DNA of 64,000 nt from Acridotheres tristis. Lineage: Eukaryota; Chordata; Aves; Passeriformes; Sturnidae. The first letter of the stretch is position 1. The number at the start of each line of letters is the position of its first letter. Below are positions 10,301-19,970 of the stretch, piece after piece. Position numbers and translations under genes: made by a program. Location of the stretch: the NCBI GenBank assembly GCA_037013685.1, contig CM072887.1, positions 38,863,154-38,927,153 of the forward strand, in the 5' to 3' direction. The notes under the pieces are model-generated. The model did no database searches, was not told where the DNA came from, and saw only the letters and a list, made by a program, of their open reading frames with translations.

Positions 10301-12815
10301 GAAGAATGATAGAGTATGTGGCCCCCTTCTGGTTGTAATGTGCTTTACAGTAGTGCTTTCTTAGCGATTGATGGCATATTAATTTGGATATATTGTACTA
10401 CCACTGGGGCTTTTTATGCTTTGGAGCATGAAATACTTATCTACATCCCTTTTATTGTGTGTATATAAGGCAGTATATAATTCTACTGCTCAGTTTTAAA
10501 CTGAAATTGGCTTATTCCTTTGTATTATCTTAAAATTATTTGTACCAGTTCTGTAGAGGTATTTGTTTTCATGTTGTAAATCCCTGAGTAGTGGAAGATT
10601 ATTTCTGTTTACTCCTCAAGTTTTTAAATTTTATCAGTCCAATTTCTGATAAAAGTGCTTTTGTTTACAGATTTGGATAGAAACTCTGTTTTAAAAGACC
10701 TGCGATTGGTGAATGCAAAGCTGGGATCACTAGAATTAGGCAAGTAACTGCTAAACATGAGGAAGCTCTGATATTTTTGGTTGGCCATAACTGATAAATT
10801 ATGGCCCAGCTTCTTAAAGTAATCTGAAAAACTCAAATGCACATATTGAACTAAAATCTTCAGTTTTTACTTATGTTATTCTATTTAACGTAGATTGTGA
10901 AGCTTAATGTAGTTAAAAGCAAGATGTGGTCTAAAGAAATACAGCAAAGTGAAAACTGGTGTCTTATGGGTTAATATTTTGCACATGGAACATGTGTTTG
11001 ATTCATTTTAAGCATGCATTTACTAATACCAAGTGATGAATTTTGTTGAGGTTTCTACGAAAAGAGCAGGTTTATATTTTTGGTAAAAGATAGCCTGGTA
11101 AATATTACTGCTTTTCAGTGGCATATTTAGTTGCCCTCCACACCTTTGAAAGTTATCTTTTTTGTTGCAATACAAAGGAGGTGTGATGGAAGAATTCTCT
11201 CAAGATAGAGCTGTCAAGTATTTAAGTTTTGTATTCAGCAATGCTGCTAACTTCCTGAAAAATGTATGTTCAGTTTTGAAGCAGTTTATATTAATAATAC
11301 TGACATTAAATAATGACAAACATAGCTCGTCCTTCTACTCTTCTAATCAGTATAAGTAATTTAATCTCCTCCCACTTTTGCTGGTTATCAAACCTTGTAT
11401 ATTGGTGCAGGAATACATAGAGGGTTTTTGTGTTTCCTGAAGATAAAAACTTGTTTGATTAATAGCTTTTAAATCCTATTTAGGAAATGGAGATGATGAT
11501 GAATATGCTGATGACTTCAACAGGTAAGAGAAGGATCATACCTCAGTAGGGTAGTACTCTATGCAGTATAAGCATATCCACTAGCATATTTGAATTATTT
11601 CATAATATGGCAGACACTCACTATCACTGGGATCTGTGAGTATTTCTGAACTCCTTTAAACTTCAGTTTGCTATTTTAATAGTTTTAGTTACAAATTTAA
11701 AAACATCCAAACCATCTCTCTTTTTGTATAGGGATAATGAGTTCCTTAAAAACCGACTGCTAACTTCAACATAGTATGTTGAGTTTTTTGGGGAAGGGGT
11801 TTGAGGTTTGTTTTTTTTCTGAACCATGCACTTAATAATGTTTTAGCAATTAATGCAGTTAGTCAATAATTATGTTATATGCTGAGGTATTCAACTGGAA
11901 AATAAAGCATCATGAGTAGTCAGTAATAAATATTTAACAATTACATGCTTATGATGTGAAGGTATTGGTGTTGTAAATTGTATGATTGAGGCCTAAGTAT
12001 TTCTCAGTATTTATTATGGCTTCATTTAGGTAGAAAACCTTTAGTTTTTATGGAGTTTTAAGTAAATTCACATCTAACTTGCTAGGAAGTGCAATTCCAG
12101 TAAAATGTCAGATAAAAAGTAAATGTCATACCTGGATATTTGATAAGGAAGTCTTATTTCTATCTTATGGTTTTCTTTCTCTTTAGTACGAGTCATCGCT
12201 CAGAAAAAAGTGACATCAGTATTGGTGAAGAAATAGATGAAATTTCTGTGGGAACAGAAGAGTCAAATGCCAGTGATAAAGTATGATTATTTTCAAATAA
12301 TAGTTGTTGTTTTTCTTTATATTCTTCTGATCTAGTCTTGACTTTGTTTCCAACCTTCTGTGAAGTAATGTGCTGTTTTACTTAGTTACTGGGTTGTATG
12401 TTAAGGTTCTATTATTTGTTACTGTTTTTTACACCTAGAATCCTTGCTAAGTTAGATGCTATATTGATTAACAAAATCACAACAAAACAAAAACCCTGCA
12501 ACAGTTGTTTGGTAGCACAACTCACTGTGCTTACCTAGGTGTGTAAAATATATTTGAAGCTGGTTCAGTGCCCAACATACAAAGGTTTACCCCAGTACCT
12601 CAAGATCTGTCTGAGTACCTCCTAAAGGATTGTGTAATCTCTCTGAAAGAGCTTGAGGCCAAAAGGTATATGAAGGAATACATGACATAATACTTATTGT
12701 TTTTGTGATTTCTGAGTTTGCAATTTTATTTATTTTCTAGCTTGAAAGCATCACACAAGACCTTACCATTTCTCAGTTAAGTGACGTTGCAGATTACCTG
12801 GAAGATGTGGCATAA
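1296..12815 (+). CDS. CEP43: CEP43 (FGFR1OP/FOP), spliced CDS, exons 3-13, 5' partial
   Basis: FOP is a centrosome and basal-body protein involved in microtubule anchoring and early ciliogenesis. Eleven exons (1296-1350, 1966-2054, 3968-4102, 5672-5755, 6460-6549, 7190-7407, 10110-10219, 10671-10739, 11484-11523, 12187-12280, 12741-12815) join in a consistent frame to 352 codons plus TAA. Segments clearly like human FOP are the LisH dimerisation region (EFLRFFNLDFTLAVFQPES), GRENLARDLGITEAEG, EDDVEGDSFFDDPVPKPE, LASLSDAPALKSGLSSL and the C-terminus SQLSDVADYLEDVA. Human FOP is 399 aa. With about 52 aa expected from the two missing exons, this one would be about 404 aa. No frame lesions are seen. 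One intron has a GC donor, and the 6460-6549 exon is not conserved with human. The introns hold a CR1 tail near 3.7 kb, a CR1 copy at 5.15-5.62 kb and an ATTCT microsatellite near 7.6 kb. Confidence 0.96.
1966..2054 (+). CDS. CEP43: CEP43 exon 4 (LisH)
   Basis: 89 bp between a tttag acceptor and a gtaaga donor. It carries most of the LisH motif, read as GRLVAGLVAEFLRFF followed by NLDFTLAVFQPESST. It ends in phase 0. Confidence 0.95.
3700..3812 (+). mobile_element. CR1 LINE 3' end
   Basis: The segment reads ...gatgttcttaagggtctttt followed by ccaacctgagtgattctatg, the typical 3' terminus of avian CR1 elements in + orientation. It lies in CEP43 intron 4. The 5' limit is approximate. Confidence 0.75.
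3968..4102 (+). CDS. CEP43: CEP43 exon 5
   Basis: 135 bp (45 codons), phase 0 at both ends, between a cctcag acceptor and gtaagt. It encodes LNGLDGRENLARDLGITEAE and GGPLLLEVVRKC, near-identical to human FOP. An ATG-less frame opens upstream of the acceptor, but that part is intron. Confidence 0.96.
5150..5622 (-). mobile_element. CR1 LINE, 3' part, truncated
   Basis: It starts with agaatcatcaagattgaaag and agacctttaaggtcatctaa, the reverse complement of a CR1 3' end. It continues through sequences familiar from the CR1 3' region (ccacccctctgggcaaactg; ctgcccttttctggacatgc) to about 5622. It lies in CEP43 intron 5, antisense to the gene. Confidence 0.85.
5672..5755 (+). CDS. CEP43: CEP43 exon 6
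   Basis: 84 bp (28 codons), phase 0 at both ends, acceptor ttcttag, donor gtaaga. It is serine-rich (VAPVLNDSQCPISKSSDG) and ends SIPNK, at the position of human QTTPSK. Conservation is low, as expected for the disordered linker. Confidence 0.8.
6460..6549 (+). CDS. CEP43: CEP43 exon 7, probably alternative
   Basis: 90 bp (30 codons), phase 0 at both ends, with a strong acceptor (tttctttctcag) and an AAG|gtatgc donor. It sits where human FOP has its alternatively skipped 60-bp exon 7. The product (QIDYLGKLAYCTWPQSHAKL...) shows no evident likeness to the human lysine-rich segment. Including or skipping it leaves the frame open either way. Confidence 0.55.
7190..7407 (+). CDS. CEP43: CEP43 exon 8
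   Basis: 218 bp after a tctttcaag acceptor. It encodes AAENTQSDTSVSSGEASKRS (human has NQSDTSVSLSE), then the acidic EDDVEGDSFFDDPVPKPE. It ends two bases into a codon before gtaggt, which the first G of the next exon completes as TGG. Confidence 0.94.
7574..7667 (+). repeat. (ATTCT)n pentanucleotide microsatellite
   Basis: About 19 uninterrupted copies of ATTCT, 94 bp, in CEP43 intron 8, about 170 bp after the exon 8 donor. A few imperfect units lie just upstream. Confidence 0.97.
10110..10219 (+). CDS. CEP43: CEP43 exon 9
   Basis: 110 bp between tttttacag and gtaagt. It encodes KTEANKAGGLASLSDAPALK and SGLSSLTGAPLLKESD, closely matching human FOP. It ends one base into a codon. Confidence 0.96.
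10671..10739 (+). CDS. CEP43: CEP43 exon 10 (GC donor)
   Basis: 69 bp after ttgtttacag. It encodes LDRNSVLKDLRLVNAKLGSL, like human NTVLKDLKLISDKIGSL. The frame requires the exon to end at 10739 before gcaagt. The nearby GT at 10744 would lead to a stop within a few codons of the next exon. This is therefore a GC-AG intron. Confidence 0.92.
11484..11523 (+). CDS. CEP43: CEP43 exon 11
   Basis: A 40-bp microexon (acceptor tttag, donor AG|gtaaga) encoding the acidic NGDDDEYADDFN, like human TGEDDDYVDDFN. Confidence 0.94.
12187..12280 (+). CDS. CEP43: CEP43 exon 12
   Basis: 94 bp after tctctttag. It encodes TSHRSEKSDISIGEEIDEIS and VGTEESNASDK, matching human TSHRSEKSEISIGEEIEED. It ends in phase 0 before gtatga. 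Confidence 0.95.
12741..12815 (+). CDS. CEP43: CEP43 exon 13 and stop
   Basis: 75 coding bases after attttctag. It encodes LESITQDLTISQLSDVADYL then EDVA and TAA. The C-terminus is essentially the human one. Confidence 0.96.
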   Translation, partial: LESITQDLTISQLSDVADYLEDVA

Positions 12816-15070
12816 AATTGGACAGCTAAAATCTTTCATTGTGCTGGACAAGAAGACTGCTGTGGACTATTAATTTCAGACAATCACCTTTTGCTGGAAT
12901 GTCCACTCCCTATTTGTGCCTTGTGTTTCAGAAAGACTGTAGATGAAGAAGGTTTTTAAATATTCTTAACAAGAACTAAATGAAATAGTGTGTTCCCATT
13001 TGAGTCTGATATCAGAATTACTTTCTTCATTTAGTTCAGCTAAACCTTTCACAGCAGGAGGTGGATTTTCCAAGCGGAATGTCCATTGCTGGCAGTGGAC
13101 ACAATGAAAACCAGTTGGTAAGAGAACATCAAGAAGAGGCATATGGCTTTATAGTGAACTTGCACTGTTATTTTAACAGTCAGATTTTTTTTTTTAAATA
13201 ACCAAAGCAAGAACCTTCAAAGGTAGTGGTTCAACTCACACTTCTTCTAACACAATCTTGTCAAGTCAACATGTAGTACGTATTTATGGTAACTCTAGCC
13301 ACAATACCTAATTACTCCAGACTTACTTGAAATTGCTGTTTTACAGATTCTTCTGAAAGTTGGACTTTACCTTTTTTAAAGGCATATTAAATTGAGAGTA
13401 TCTAAACTCTTAAACCTAAATTTAGCTATATTTAGGAGCTAAATTTAGCCCTAGTCTTAACTCAGAATATTCTTGTTTAAATATGTTTGTCAGACCATCA
13501 ATGTTAAGACCTAAGCTGTTTTTATATATGATAATTTCATCAATGTTATCTGTTGTTACATCAAGAAAAGTAATTTTGTAAGGATCCACAAATCAGTAAC
13601 TAAATCTTATGGGTAAGTTTTTAACAGTGTGTAATGCTTAGTGGAGCTTTTATTTTTGAGGGTTCTTCATGTGCTGTAAAATCACTTTCATTCTTGAAAA
13701 TATTTTAAGTAAAAATGAGCGCCAAAAAGTGAAACTACTAAACTTCTGCTTTTCAGATTTTGACTGCTGTACAAAGTTCAATGCAAATATTGTAAAAAAC
13801 CATACCGAAGACATTATGGACACTAAGTTCTAGCTAAGAGCAAATACTTGTGTTTTCATGATGCTCTTGCAGAACAGGGTCAGTCATGGCAAGGTTGATA
13901 GATGTTCAACAATACTGTTGCAGATGGCACTGCTGTAATATGTAGGTCATGGACATTTGTAATACTGAAACAAAACTTCAAAATGTGCACTTTCTGAACT
14001 TTATGAACACATCTGGAAAACAGACATGTAAGTGAATATAAATAATTTTATTTTAATGTTTTTTCTTTTTTTAGGATTTGTAATTTTCTTTTTCAGGAAC
14101 ACTGTTGGCCTGTCATCAGTAGTCAGCACAGTGGAAGTAGCATGCTAAACTAAAGCCATTGGTTAAGTGTATAAAGCTGCTACTAGCTCTGGAAGCTGAC
14201 TTAAATGTTTTTTTGCACTGGGCCAGCAGACCTTGAGCAGTGCTGGGAAGTTACATAAATGACATGACATAAATCATTACATAAATGATTAGAGAGGAGA
14301 CAGCAAAAGTGTGCCTTTTATTTATGTGCACCCCAAAAATAGCCAGCAAAAAAGCATCAGAGTATTTAGTCATGGTGTTAACTTTTAACTTTGTGCCATA
14401 TTGTAGCAGCTGAACACAGAGGAGAATTTTTTTCATCCCAAAAAGTCAATGTGCCATAACTTCAAATAGGAAAAAATGTTGTAACATATGATATAGCCTG
14501 TGTAAAAATTTCATTTAAAGGTAGGGAAACCTGTGCCTCAAGATACTGTGTATGGAAAAGTTTGGATTGGACTTTTTTTCCCCTTGTCTTTTTTTCCTTT
14601 CTTTATTTTTCTTAAGAAAAGCATCAGCATGTCTGAAGGAAATAAAATTCCACATGAAGAGTTGTTTTCTGGCTTTCATTTTTAAGGTGTATGGAATAAT
14701 GCAGAGGCAGTGTTGTTTGCTTTCTTACATGCCTTGGGAAAACATGATGTTCCATTACCAGTTAGCTGTAGGATATGTGGCAATTTATCATACCAAAAGA
14801 AATCAAAAGTTTATTAAAATATTTCTAATTGCATTTGAAGATGTGGCCTTTTCATTAACTAATTAGATATTTTAAGTGTTAACATAACTTGTGTTAACAG
14901 CCAGGTGTTGTTCTCTTAGCTTGAGAGTTAATTGGAGACCTTGCACTTTGGCTCTCATTGAAGGAAATACCAAAAAGTGGTACGTCTCCATGCTGTTCCT
15001 CCTGTGAGCTTTTACTGAATTGTGTATAATAATTCAAATTGTAAAATAAAGCTATTGTGCTGGCTAAATC
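12816..15070 (+). other. CEP43: CEP43 3' UTR and downstream flank
   Basis: Non-coding AT-rich sequence following the CEP43 stop with no interspersed repeat I recognise. Possible polyadenylation hexamers AATAAA occur at 14641 and 15045, so the transcript could end shortly after either one. The extent of the UTR is inferred. The short open frames within it look like chance. Confidence 0.5.
15045..15050 (+). terminator. Candidate polyadenylation signal for CEP43
   Basis: AATAAA on the + strand about 2.2 kb after the CEP43 stop, followed by TG-rich sequence. Another AATAAA lies at 14641-14646. Which one is used cannot be decided from sequence alone. Confidence 0.4.
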
Positions 15071-16369
15071 ATGTCTTGAGACTTGTTGAACCAGAAATCT
15101 TAACATTTAGATAAATTAAGGAAGCTCTGTGGGATTTGAGGGGTTTTTATGAAAAATGCTTTTTTTGTAGTCCAGTCTGCAATTGAGAATCTTTTTAAGT
15201 CCAAAGGATCTTGCAATTCCTGATAATGAATCTGGTTAAGATTTGTCAGAATTACATTAAGTGGTATCAGCCCAAGTTGTCAGATGGTTTATGAGTCAAC
15301 AATGAAAAGAAACCTGACAATCTTGATTGTCAAATTTTGTCTTGTTTACCCTTGTTAGAGGTATTTAAACATAAATGAGAAGCTCTCTTGAATGCTTTTG
15401 CACTGTATATTTCAAACCATTTTGTTTAGTATTTCACATAGGCTTCTCCCAAAAGGACCAGTGTAGTTGAGTACCCCACCTCAGATGTTAGAATTGACAA
15501 CCAGAGCCCTGTCATAAAAAATGGGAACATTTCTGTGAGCAGAGAAGCAAGTGTTGGAGAGGGATGCTGATAACTGCTCTGTGCAGTTCTGTATCAGCTA
15601 GGTCTGGTTAGAACTACCCTCTTTTGTTAAATGCTCTGTAATTTTTTTAACAAATTCTGTGGTTTTTCAGAAGTAAAAGCTAGACTATGTCTGACAGTTT
15701 CATAGCAGTAACATGGCTCTTGTAATAAGGATGGATTATAAAAATTATACCTGTTTTTTTTTTTTAGTGAAATTACTGCTTTCCATCTCTTTAAGTTAAA
15801 TGGGAAACCACAGCACATCTCATAAAATATTTCCTTGTGATGCTTTCCCCAGATACAATAAAATCACTATCAGCTTTAGACTATTTTGACAACATATAGA
15901 CACTACACCTAGCTCTTGAGACAACTGAAAGATCTGATTAGGTGATGCTGATAAAGATGGGGTTTACTACTTTGTTTTCATTTTAGTATAGTAATTTTCA
16001 CTGATGAAATACTATCAACAAAGACCAACTTCAGGAAAAAAAATTCATCCATGGTTAGAACTTTGTGGTGCCAGATGCATGTCTTTTCTCAGGCTCTTTG
16101 GTTAGATGTTTTCCTTGTAAGGCAGAGCCAAGAGAAATTGAACTGAATTGCAAGAGGGACAGTTTTGGTAGATTTGTAAGTGATCTCATTCATACTGAAG
16201 CTAAAGCCTCTACAGGCTAGATGCCAAAATCTCCCAAAGCATTTCTGTAGCCGAATTTTGGACAGATAGGCTGGATAAAAGCAGCTTTGCAGAAAAGGGG
16301 CTGGAGACAGCTTCAAAGCCTGGAAGCGTGGGTCAGTGTGCAGGCTGAGGGAAGTGGTTACTTCCCCTT
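15071..16369. other. Intergenic, nothing recognised
   Basis: AT-rich intergenic DNA after CEP43. I see no coding exon, RNA gene or repeat family. The short open frames here are under 80 codons and have no recognisable composition. Confidence 0.5.
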
Positions 16370-16835
16370 CCTTGTGAGACCAGTACCTGGAGCGTTGTGC
16401 TCAGCTTGGCTCCCCCAGTACAAGAATTGCCAACAAAATAGAGCCTGGTAGAGGAACTTAGAGGGTGGTGGTGGGGCTGGGGTATGTCTTCTATGAAGAG
16501 CTGGGACTGTTCTGCCTGTAGAAGAAAAGGTAAAGATGGGTGGCTAAACTGAACTTCCATGCTTACAGTGGACCATATGAAAGAGACCTGTGCCCAGTAA
16601 AAGGAGAACAATCTGCAGTGAGAGAAATTCCAGTTGTATGCATGAAATAGAATCTAAAGAATCATCATGAAAATGGTCCAGGACTTAGAACAGATAGCCA
16701 GAGAGATTGTGAAGTCTCCATCACCAGAAGTTTTCAAAACTCAAATGGACAGACTCAGAGCCACCTGATCTGCTTTGAATAGCAGGCTGAACCTCCACCC
16801 AGTCCTTTCAACTTAGATTATTCTGTGATTCTACA
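16370..16835 (+). mobile_element. Divergent CR1 LINE, 3' part
   Basis: The order of motifs follows the CR1 3' region: a 'tgctcagcttggctccccca gtacaag' segment, 'gagctgggactgttctgcct', 'gagagattgtgaagtctcca', 'ttttcaaaactcaaatggac', then 'ccagtcctttcaacttagat' and a ttctgtgattctac terminus. It is strongly diverged and has no intact reading frame. Confidence 0.75.
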
Positions 16836-17555
16836 GAAACAGACCTCTGTATGGAAAACTAGTTATTATGGGGATAAACCATCTGGCTTGCCTCTGTTCT
16901 TGCAAACCACCATTTGCAGGTGGAAATGGTTTTGCTACAGTTCATCAGTGCAGGTACGTTCATCCTAACTGTCCCACAGAGAAAGGCCAAGGTTTGCAAA
17001 TACAGTAATTTAACATTGACTCTAAGGATTTAAATCTTATGTCCTTGAAGAAATATTTTAGGAAACGTGGACTTGGAACATAATTGAGTAGTGTGCTGTG
17101 TGAATAACTGCAGCTGATCTTTACACTTGGATCTAAGTTTAAAAACAATGTAAGATTTCTAAAAGTTGTTTTTCAGTTTCTTAACAGCTTTAAGTGTTTC
17201 GTTTCAATTGCTCTGTGCTATGGGGAAACCACAACAGATACAAGGGAGTAAAATCAGGTCATTTGCCCCATTCCCCTGTAAAAATATCACATGCACTTTC
17301 ATAGCAAAAAACTGCTTCAGCTTTTTTTTTTTCTCTGAAATGGAAACGTTCCCACCTTGTGCTTACAACATGGTCTGTTTTGGCTGACAGATGTCCTTCA
17401 GGCTATGCTGCAAGGGGAACTATTGGAAAAAGGCTGGCATGTGGTAGAGTGGTGTTTCCAGATGCATTTTTGGCTTAGGTGATTGTGGCAGGCTTGCTTT
17501 TAAACTGATGTTCCCATCATATTTCAGACATAATTCTGGTGCTTTGTGTTAGGTT
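16836..17555. other. Intergenic, nothing recognised
   Basis: No gene, RNA or repeat signal that I can support. A short T run occurs near 17321. Confidence 0.45.
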
Positions 17556-17639
17556 ATGTGATTAAAAGCTTATCTCCACAAAAAAGCTGCCCAGCCAGGA
17601 GCTGAAACACAGCTGGGAAACACTGTGTGCAGAGAGGTG

Positions 17640-18110
17640 ACCGTGCAGCCCGCCTGCTTTTTATGTTGGTGAACATTGGGTTTGGGACTAAGGCTCGGCT
17701 CTTATAAAGACAGAGGAGCAAGGAGAACCCAAATACTGAACTGGAGCTCTTGAAGCTGAAGCCCCTTGCCCTATCTCTTTCTTGGGCCATCTCAGGTGAG
17801 GTGCCCCCAGACAAGCCCCCGGGTCACCACATGGGCTTAGTGACTACAGAGATCCAGGCTGATGGGATGTTGGAGAAGACTGGGGGGTGCATAAATCCTG
17901 TTCTGGGATATTTAGAGCCAGAACCAAAAGGGGAGAAAGGGAGGGGTCACGGTGGTTCGGAGGAACAGGCATGGGCAGAGAGGGAAGGAGGCAGCTATGG
18001 GCAAACAGGCTGCTGCTCGGCAGTGTGTCTGGCTGTGCCTACCCCTCACGTTGCTGTCTGCTCTCCCTGAAAATTCTTTCTAAACATGAATAAAATGCTT
18101 TAAACTGTCT
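17640..18110 (+). other. TATA/AATAAA-bounded unit, unknown nature
   Basis: A TATAAA at 17703, an open frame of 106 codons at 17750-18070 and an AATAAA at 18089 occur in order on the + strand within about 400 bp. The predicted peptide is rich in G, P and E and matches no family I recognise. It could be a degenerate LTR, since LTRs also carry TATA and AATAAA, or coincidence. I do not claim a gene. Confidence 0.25.
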
Positions 18111-19735
18111 TAAGTAATACTGGCTTGTGGATAAATTAGAGATGAATTTATTCAAAATCTAGAAGCATGCATTTCCTTGAAATCAATGTGATACTTGGCT
18201 ACCTAGAAATGTTTCACACAGATTGGGTTTTACAAAATTACTCTAGCAACCTTGATAAGAAAAGCATCTTGACTGATGTTTTCTTCATCTCCTTTGAACT
18301 GCAAAGTAAGAGGTCTGTGCTCTGTTCATTAGAAAGAAACTGATAAAATTGACAGATAAGTAGTTAAAAGCATTCCAAGAAAGCCAAGATGAAATTACAA
18401 AATATAAGTTCTGGGTTTCAGAGACTAAAGCAATCCTGGAGGTGAGAATTATCTACGCTTAAACTTCATAATTTAACACATGTTCATGGGAGAAATATGA
18501 AATTTAAAATAATTCTTATGGAATAAATTGTAGATTTAAGTAATAGGCTCTGTCATTAAAAAGCAACACACACCTACACCACTATTGTTAACTGTAGCAC
18601 TGCAAACCTGGTGTTTGTCACTTAGATTCACTCAGTAGACTAAAGTTAATTAAATCCTAGTGAAATTTGAAATTAGGCACCTGAACAGAAACTGTTAACT
18701 GTACAAGAAGGTTTGAATTTTGAGCAGGTTTTGGCAGTGCAGGTGTCTTTAAGGTGCAGTCACAAATGCAGGAAGGTGCTGATGATCTCAGAGAAAAAGA
18801 AGAGGAATTCTCATGATCTTCTGCCATGAAAGAGAAATTAAACTTAATGAATGCTTTCACGAGCTTCTGGTTTCAATAAATGTGTGCTAATTTAATGGTA
18901 CTTAATGTGAAGGAGTTGGAAGTGCCAGTCAAACAAATGCATTGGGGCTACAGGTCTCATCCAGCCTGGGAAGTGAGATTAGGATACACTAGTGTGATGT
19001 TAATGCTTAGGAACTCTTCTGCACTGATTCCTTGCATGCATGCTTTTACACTAAATATCAAAGTGTGTTAAGATAAACTATGGAAAAATGCAAAGGAACA
19101 CAGAGAGGCACAAAAATATATGCAGAAATTAGTGCCAAGTACCACTTTGAAAGAACCCAAGTCAATCCAGTTTGTAGAAAGAAAATTAAATCAAGCGCAT
19201 AGACACGAATTGAGACTAGCCCAAAGAACAATGAAGCTGAGAAGGCAATGGGTGGTAGCAGAGAGCAAGTTATGTAAAACTGACACAGTAAGAGTGCTGG
19301 CAGCCCCACAAGAGCTGTGGCTTCGTGCAGGAAACTCCCTTTTCACTGACAAGGGCTGACTGAGGCTCTGCTCCCTTCCCCGGGGCATGTGGATGTGTTC
19401 TTGATAGTGAAGCAGATACCAAGCTAGGCAGTTTAGAGAAGGGAGAAGCAGGTGCAAGGATTGAGTTAAAAAATTTAAAATCTGAAGAAAAACCTCATCA
19501 CGTTAGAGATTAACCATGAGGAGCACTCTGGTTTTGAACCAGGAGGTCATAATCCTATTTATAAACAAAAGTTCAGAAAGTAGACCTTAGTTTTGCCTGC
19601 AGCCTGGTATTGTAGGGAATGAGCAAGAAAATCCATTTGTTGGGAAAAGATTAGGAGATGCGTGGCCATAGCAGTTCGTATAAACTACATGATGTCACAG
19701 CTCTGCCCCACTGGTTTTTGTCACAGAAATACCTC
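18111..19735. other. Intergenic, nothing recognised
   Basis: I see no coding exon, structured RNA or repeat family. Overlapping short open frames on both strands around 19.1-19.45 kb have no recognisable product. Confidence 0.45.
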
Positions 19736-19970
19736 GTGACGCTGGGGCTCTATCAGTAGAAGCCATGTAGAGCCTGTGAAACGCGTGATTTTTCGGGGCA
19801 GAGTCTCCGCTGTGCCGTGCTATGGTGGGAGCAGAGCCGCAGAGGTTCTTTCTCTTCCTGCGCTCAGCGCGCTCTGCAGCGCTGCCCCACCCCGCCTGGG
19901 GCTCCGCTCCAGCTTCTCAGGGGGCCTGGGGGACGAGGCTGCTCGTCTCTTTCTAGCTCGTCCTTTGCTG
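19736..19970. promoter_or_regulatory. CpG-rich patch, candidate promoter or enhancer
   Basis: An otherwise CpG-poor intergenic region becomes GC-rich here, with roughly 15 or more CpG sites in about 230 bp (for example aaacgcgtg, tgcgctcagcgcgctctgc, ccccgcctggggctccgctc). A CRE-like tgatgtcac lies upstream near 19692. It could be a promoter of an upstream CCR6 exon or a non-coding RNA, or an enhancer. The function is inferred from composition only. Confidence 0.35.
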
